Shown piece after piece: positions 59,925 through 64,000 of a stretch of 64,000 bases of DNA. How positions within the stretch are numbered: position 1 is the stretch's first letter; the number at the start of each line of letters is the position of its first letter. Position numbers and translations under genes: made by a program. The notes below the pieces were generated by a model. It worked only from the letters and a program-made list of their open reading frames with translations. It searched no databases and was not told where the DNA came from. The stretch comes from Timema cristinae (Eukaryota; Arthropoda; Insecta; Phasmatodea; Timematidae). The stretch spans positions 30,058,421-30,122,420 of the forward strand of contig JBCFYV010000100.1 of assembly GCA_039000515.1 (NCBI GenBank), in the 5' to 3' direction.

Positions 59925-60860
59925 TCAGACAACTTGCCTTGATAGTCCTTAAAATTCCAAGGCTGATCTTTCCTCCAAAACTATCTTAACTAGTTGTTTA
60001 GCAACCCGCCTCGGTGGCGTAGTTGGCTAACGCGCTTGTCGTGTTGAGCTCGACTGCTGAGGATGGGAGATCGAGGTTCGAATCTCGGTCGGGTGAACTG
60101 GGGGTGGTTTTTCTTAAATGGTTTTCCACTCTCCCTCCACGCAAATGCGGGTTAAATTCCTCTAATTCAACCTTCCCAATTCCAAATTCATTAGCGTAAT
60201 TAGTACTTAAAGCGTATAACCCGAACGGATAGTAAGACGCGGTGCTAAATATAGTTGTTTAGCAAAAATTATTTACAACTGTCCTAATAGTTCTTAAAAT
60301 CTTAATCTTTGATCCTTACTCAAATAACTAGCTTAACTATTTGTTTAGCAAAATAATTTACAACTGCCTTAATAATCCTTAAACTAGCACTATCCTTCCC
60401 CAAATAAATAACTTAGGGTATATTATAGTGTTTTACAACTGTCTCGGTACTCTTTAACTTTCAAGGATGATCCTTCCTCAAATAACTAAACTCAGGGTGT
60501 ATCAAAGATTTTTTAACTATCTTAATAGTCCTTAAACTTATATGGGTGATCCATTCTCAAATAAATAACCGCGGAGTACATAAGAAGGTTTTACAACTAT
60601 CTCAACAGTCCTTAAACTTGCAGGAGTAATTCTTCTTCAAATAAATAAACTAAAAGTCAATTACTGTGTTTTACAACTGCCTTAGTAGTCCTTAAACTTG
60701 CAGGAGGATTCTTTATCAAATTATCAATTAAACTGGGTGTATATTAAAATATTGAACAACTGCCTTAACAGCTCTTAAACTCGTAGAGGAAATCCGTTAT
60801 CAAATAGATTTATTTTGGATATGTTAGGATATGACACATCTGGCTTATTACTCCTTAGAT
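59925..60860. repeat. ~88-bp diverged tandem array, interrupted by SINE A
   Basis: Words acaactgccttaatagtcct-like, 'taaacttgcagga' and 'tcaaataaataa' recur about nine times. The first unit is split by the SINE A at 60005. Confidence 0.85.
60005..60251 (+). mobile_element. SINE A with 14-bp target duplication
   Basis: Near-consensus copy (cgcctcggtggcgtagttgg to 'ggatagtaagacgcggtgct'), flanked by tagttgtttagcaa at 59991-60004 and 60252-60265. Confidence 0.95.
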
Positions 60861-61954
60861 CACAGTTCGAAAGACGAAGAGTTAGAGCTAAAAGAATGGG
60901 ACATAATTGAATTATTTTTCCTAAAAGTCTCAGTTGTTTACCTTTATTTTATAGTTTGACATACAAAATAAGGAATAACTTGATATTACGCAAGTCGAAA
61001 ATGATATCTTTAATCAAATACTAAACCGTAAAATCAAGATAGTGGATTTGTTACAAGGTTAATTCAGCAGTCTTTAACACTTTGATAGATTTTAAAAAAA
61101 CATATTTTAGAGACATGAAGGATTGTAAGGGCTATCATTAAATTAAAATAAGTTAAAGCTAAGTGTTTGTTTAGTAGGTTGAGTAAAAGGAAGATGTGAC
61201 ACCTCTAAAATGGCAGAATCGTAGCGTAGCTCCCGACGACTGGCATGTTTTCACGGACAATTCAATGACAGTATTAAACTGATATTGGATTTAATATTTA
61301 CAAAACTTAACCAGAAGACCTTACATTCGTCGATATCATTGTTAACCATTTAGCTATATTCACAAAGTAAGGACTGGTTACATGTTAAACAATTGAATCG
61401 GCAGTCTTTAAATTTGCAAGCACAGTCAATCGGATGTGGTTAAGCAACGTTTTAAGGAACGACATCTTTGGTGTTTTCTCAACAATCTCAGAATTTAAAA
61501 AAAAAAAATATTTTTAATCATCAGTTTTGATTAGTGGCTAGCAGAACTACCCGGTGTTGCCTTATGTTAAAACAAAATGGATTGGTTTTTACCCCTGGCA
61601 ACGCTTTGATTTCCTTCAAACAGACAGAAAAAATATTTTATTTTAGTTTTTCCTACCGGGGGTTTAATTAATTAAAAAAAAAAACCAATTTTTACATTAT
61701 GGCTTCAATTTGTACATTTTCGCACAAACTCTTCATTTTATTTATATAGACTGAAGATTGATAAAAAGTTTGAATAGAGTTAATTTAGTTTTCAATCCTA
61801 TTCATTTTTACATATACCAACGTGTAAAAGCTACCTTGGTTGATCATAACTGTGCACTAGTTTGTTTTTTTCTTATGGCATATTTACCGTGAGAGATGCA
61901 GTATCTAGTTCTGTTGCCATGAGTGTGAACTTTTAGAACTAATTTTTTTTTTTT

Positions 61955-62112
61955 TTTGCTAAGCTAAGAGAACCCTGTCTCAATTCCTGGCGTGGATGAA
62001 AAAAAATATTATTGAAGTTGTAGAATACCTTTTCACAGTGATGAATTGACAGACAATCCTAAAACGACGTTACTTTTCAAGTCAAGTGCTGATACAATCA
62101 GTTGGCTCAGAA
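61955..62112 (+). repeat. Family F repeat
   Basis: 'tctcaattcctggcgtgg', acagtgatgaattgacagac and the end 'gtgctgatacaatcagttgg'. Confidence 0.55.
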
Positions 62113-62119
62113 TGTTTAA

Positions 62120-62513
62120 GTTGGGGTGGGTAGAGGTAAGGTGAGTTAAGGGCAGTAATTTTTGCTTTTTTTTATAGTAAAACATATATTTTGGCCAAAA
62201 TAAAAACAAATTGCTTCCGTACAAACATAAGAGTTTAATTTTCTTCAAGTGGTGATATCAAAAAGTAATTGTTGAATATCTGTTATAAGCATAGCGGCAT
62301 TATATGAGAAACTTTTTAAATGAAAATGAATATTTTCATTAAATTTCAGGACAACTTTGACATATATTCAAGAAATGTTAATATCGCCATGTGAAGGAAA
62401 TTAAACTCTATGTTTTTCCTGGAGCAATATTTGATTTATTTTGACCAAAACATAGTTTTGATATACAAACTACAGAAATACTGCATCTATTTCTCCTTAC
62501 CTTCCACTCCACC
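62120..62513. mobile_element. TTAA-flanked fold-back element, copy 3
   Basis: TTAA at 62116-62119 and 62514-62517. The left end gttggggtgggtagaggtaa mirrors the right end (inward ggtggagtggaaggtaagga). The interior halves are inverted copies (caaattgcttccgtacaaac against the right half). Confidence 0.7.
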
Positions 62514-63170
62514 TTAAGGTGAACAATTCTGCATTTTTAAAAGTTTTTTAAAAGATCAATATTTAATTAAATTTGTCCATTTTTTATTTTTTGCAATATA
62601 AACTTTACTCTTGTTCATCTTAAAATACTATACAGGTTAATTAATATCTTCAGGGAAGAAGTTATACATGTTTTTTGGAAGATAAAACAAGTATTTTCAC
62701 GCAATGAACCTGGGGTTGGTGACGCCAAATGGTGATCTTACAAAACATCAAAGTTGGCGCTAAATTTACCTGGAGGACGTTTTTGCTACAAATAGCTCCA
62801 AATAAGAAGTGGATCCACTTCCTCGGTCAAGATGCCTCTGCGTTCTAAATATTTGCCCTTGTCAGTGCCACAACCGTAATGTCTTTGAAAGAATCAGTAA
62901 CTACTTATAGGTAGGCCTACCTGTTTTTAGGCAGTTCAATGACTGTTTCTAGTCATAATTTAAACCTCACTCCTTATGCTATGCGCTGAAGATTTATGAG
63001 TTGCCTAACCCTCAGTTGAATACAGCACCAACATTGAATTTTAATATCACCGACATTTGGCGTCACCAATCCCTAAATTCATTAAGTGGAAACACTTATA
63101 TTTTCACCTCCACTACAACATGTACTTATTGTTTACCTGGAGATGTGAATTATCCTGTATATATATTTAT

Positions 63171-63417
63171 ATTTAGCACCGCGTCTTACTACCCGTTCGG
63201 GTTATACGATTTAAGTACTAATTACGCTAATGGATTAGGAATTGGGAAGGTTGAATTAGAGGAAGTGAACCCGCATTTGCGTGGAGGGAGAGTGGAAAAC
63301 CATGTAGGAAAAACCACACCCAGTTCACCCGACCGAGATTCGAACCTCGATCTCCCCATCCTCAGCAGTCGAGCTCAACACGACTAGCGCGTTAGCCAAC
63401 TACGCCACCGAGGCGGG
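63171..63417 (-). mobile_element. SINE A, antisense
   Basis: agcaccgcgtcttactaccc to 'ctacgccaccgaggcggg', near-consensus. Flanks share a loose cctrtatata, a probable target duplication. Open frames over it are read-through of the SINE. Confidence 0.92.
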
Positions 63418-63538
63418 TTCCTATATATAATATAATTAAAACATTCATACAAAATTCAAAATCAATTGAATCAAACTTATCAATTGTAAATAAATTATAC
63501 TAAATAACTATTACTTTGTGTGTGTGCAACTTGACCAG

Positions 63539-63675
63539 ATCGAGGGTGGCAACACTGCTCATGGGCGCGGAGACCATGACATGCCAGGAGTTGCTAGCAC
63601 TGAGTGGGGCCCTGAGTGCTGCTCTACCAACAGGACAGTTGGGATTGGGATCTTTCTTCTCATCTCTCAGCAAAG
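63539..63675 (+). CDS. Cav3: Cav3 exon 9: distal I-II linker
   Basis: The first base completes Arg from exon 8. The exon reads SRVATLLMGAETMTCQELLA, LSGALSAALPTGQLGLGSFF and SSLSKG (split). The regular ETMTCQELLALSGALSAALP stretch is probably a conserved amphipathic segment of invertebrate Cav3 linkers ahead of domain II. That is inference from its composition and position. The acceptor is caacttgaccag and the donor gtcagt at 63676, phase 1. The 3' neighbour (domain II S1) is outside the window. Confidence 0.85.
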
Positions 63676-64000
63676 GTCAGTTTCAAACTAGAACATCGTG
63701 TGAGAGAATTCCTCTAGAACATCTTAAACTGTTTCCAGTTTGCGGTTGGCTCAGTTCAGTAAAATGCTTCCATCTTCTCTATTATTTCACCACTCTTTCT
63801 CCTTTGATCGATTCCATTCTTCTCCTTTCATTAACACCGTTTCTGTTGTCTGTTCCTCCCATCTATTTTTGAGTCCAGCTTACGGTCTTTTTCCTACATA
63901 CTTCATTCATCTCCATGATTCTCTTTGGCATCCTCTTCCCTTAATCCTCATTACATGCCCACACCATTCAGCCTTGCTTCCTCCACTATTTCAAATATTC
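63676..64000 (-). mobile_element. Intron with antisense LINE reverse-transcriptase fragment
   Basis: On the minus strand the last ~110 bases read AEWCGHVMRIKGRG and then a stop, with frame breaks. This matches the RLRWCGHVMRM-type tail of non-LTR reverse-transcriptase ORFs common in arthropod genomes. The pyrimidine-rich + strand sequence from about 63740 may belong to the same fossil. It is degenerate and not coding now. Confidence 0.5.

Larger units (their letters stand above)
59669..63538 (+). other. Intron 8 (3.9 kb)
   Basis: Contains a 219-bp inverted repeat close to the donor, the ~88-bp tandem array with a SINE A inside it, a family F repeat (61955-62112), a TTAA fold-back element (62120-62513) and an antisense SINE A (63171-63417). 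60860-61950 and 62520-63170 are otherwise AT-rich. Near 61545-61640 a stretch with 'acccggtgttgcc' and 'cctggcaacg' looks like the end of some dispersed repeat. Confidence 0.75.
2565..63675 (+). other. Cav3: Cav3 T-type calcium channel alpha-1 gene (partial, nine exons)
   Basis: Nine exons can be joined into one frame with matching phases at every junction (phase after each exon: 1, 2, 0, 0, 2, 1, 0, 2, 1), apart from one apparent frame break inside exon 7. The product is about 535 residues of a voltage-gated calcium channel: domain I S4, S5, turret, pore loop, S6, the proximal I-II helix-loop-helix and the long I-II linker. T-type rather than L/N-type is shown by the cysteine-rich turret, the pore wording [20 protein letters not shown], and the basic helix after S6 where high-voltage channels carry a beta-subunit site. 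T-type channels open near resting potential and drive pacemaking and low-threshold spikes at the plasma membrane. Exons are GC-richer than the AT-rich introns. Whether the fly (Ca-alpha1T) or a vertebrate-like name fits depends on the species, which is not known. Confidence 0.95.

Noticed and set aside
63516..63872. 118-codon + strand frame as a separate gene
   Set aside because: The start lies in an intron and the end reads through the donor at 63676. Only 63539-63675 is supported as an exon.

Overview
This is a 64 kb window from an AT-rich animal nuclear genome holding the middle of one gene, a low-voltage-activated (T-type, Cav3) calcium channel alpha-1 subunit, on the + strand. Nine short GC-richer coding exons lie between 2565 and 63675, separated by introns of about 2 to 21.5 kb. 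Joined with matching splice phases they read from the domain I S3-S4 region through S5, the extracellular turret, the pore with its Glu filter, S6, the gating-brake helices and a long low-complexity I-II linker. The N-terminus and domains II-IV lie outside the window. Everything else is intron, and most recognisable intron sequence is repetitive.

Organism: tRNA-derived SINEs, mariner, Tigger/pogo and hAT elements and a LINE reverse-transcriptase tail of a type common in arthropods, together with insect-like channel wording, suggest an arthropod, possibly a non-insect lineage with large introns. A mollusc or another invertebrate cannot be excluded. No bacterial, viral or toxin genes were recognised.

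Layout. 1-2564: intron before the first exon. 2565-2662: S4 exon. 2663-24158: intron 1, with a LINE-derived minisatellite, a Tigger remnant, a non-autonomous hAT, a TTAA-flanked fold-back element and many SINEs. 24159-24330: S5 exon. 24331-39343: intron 2. 39344-39626: turret/pore-helix exon, followed 54 bp later by a partial duplicate of its 3' end. 39627-43542: intron 3 with a 37-bp minisatellite. 43543-43635: selectivity-filter exon. 43636-50853: intron 4 with a 3.6 kb 66-bp satellite of higher-order structure and a dead mariner. 50854-51032: S6 exon. 51033-53272: intron 5 with a 62-bp minisatellite. 53273-53463: gating-brake exon. 53464-56660: intron 6, SINE-dense. 56661-56906: candidate linker exon with an apparent one-base frame break. 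56907-59456: intron 7 with a hAT-like element. 59457-59668: linker exon. 59669-63538: intron 8 with an inverted repeat, an 88-bp tandem array and a fold-back element. 63539-63675: linker exon. 63676-64000: intron with an antisense LINE fragment.

The SINEs are the dominant theme. At least three families with different tRNA-like heads (called A, B and C here) share one 3' tail, reading about 'acccgaacgggtagtaag' then 'acgcggtgct', and end in short trinucleotide or A-rich runs. Several have exact 9-14 bp target-site duplications and are nested in older copies, so relative ages can be read directly. All family letters are labels made for this window, and no database was searched.
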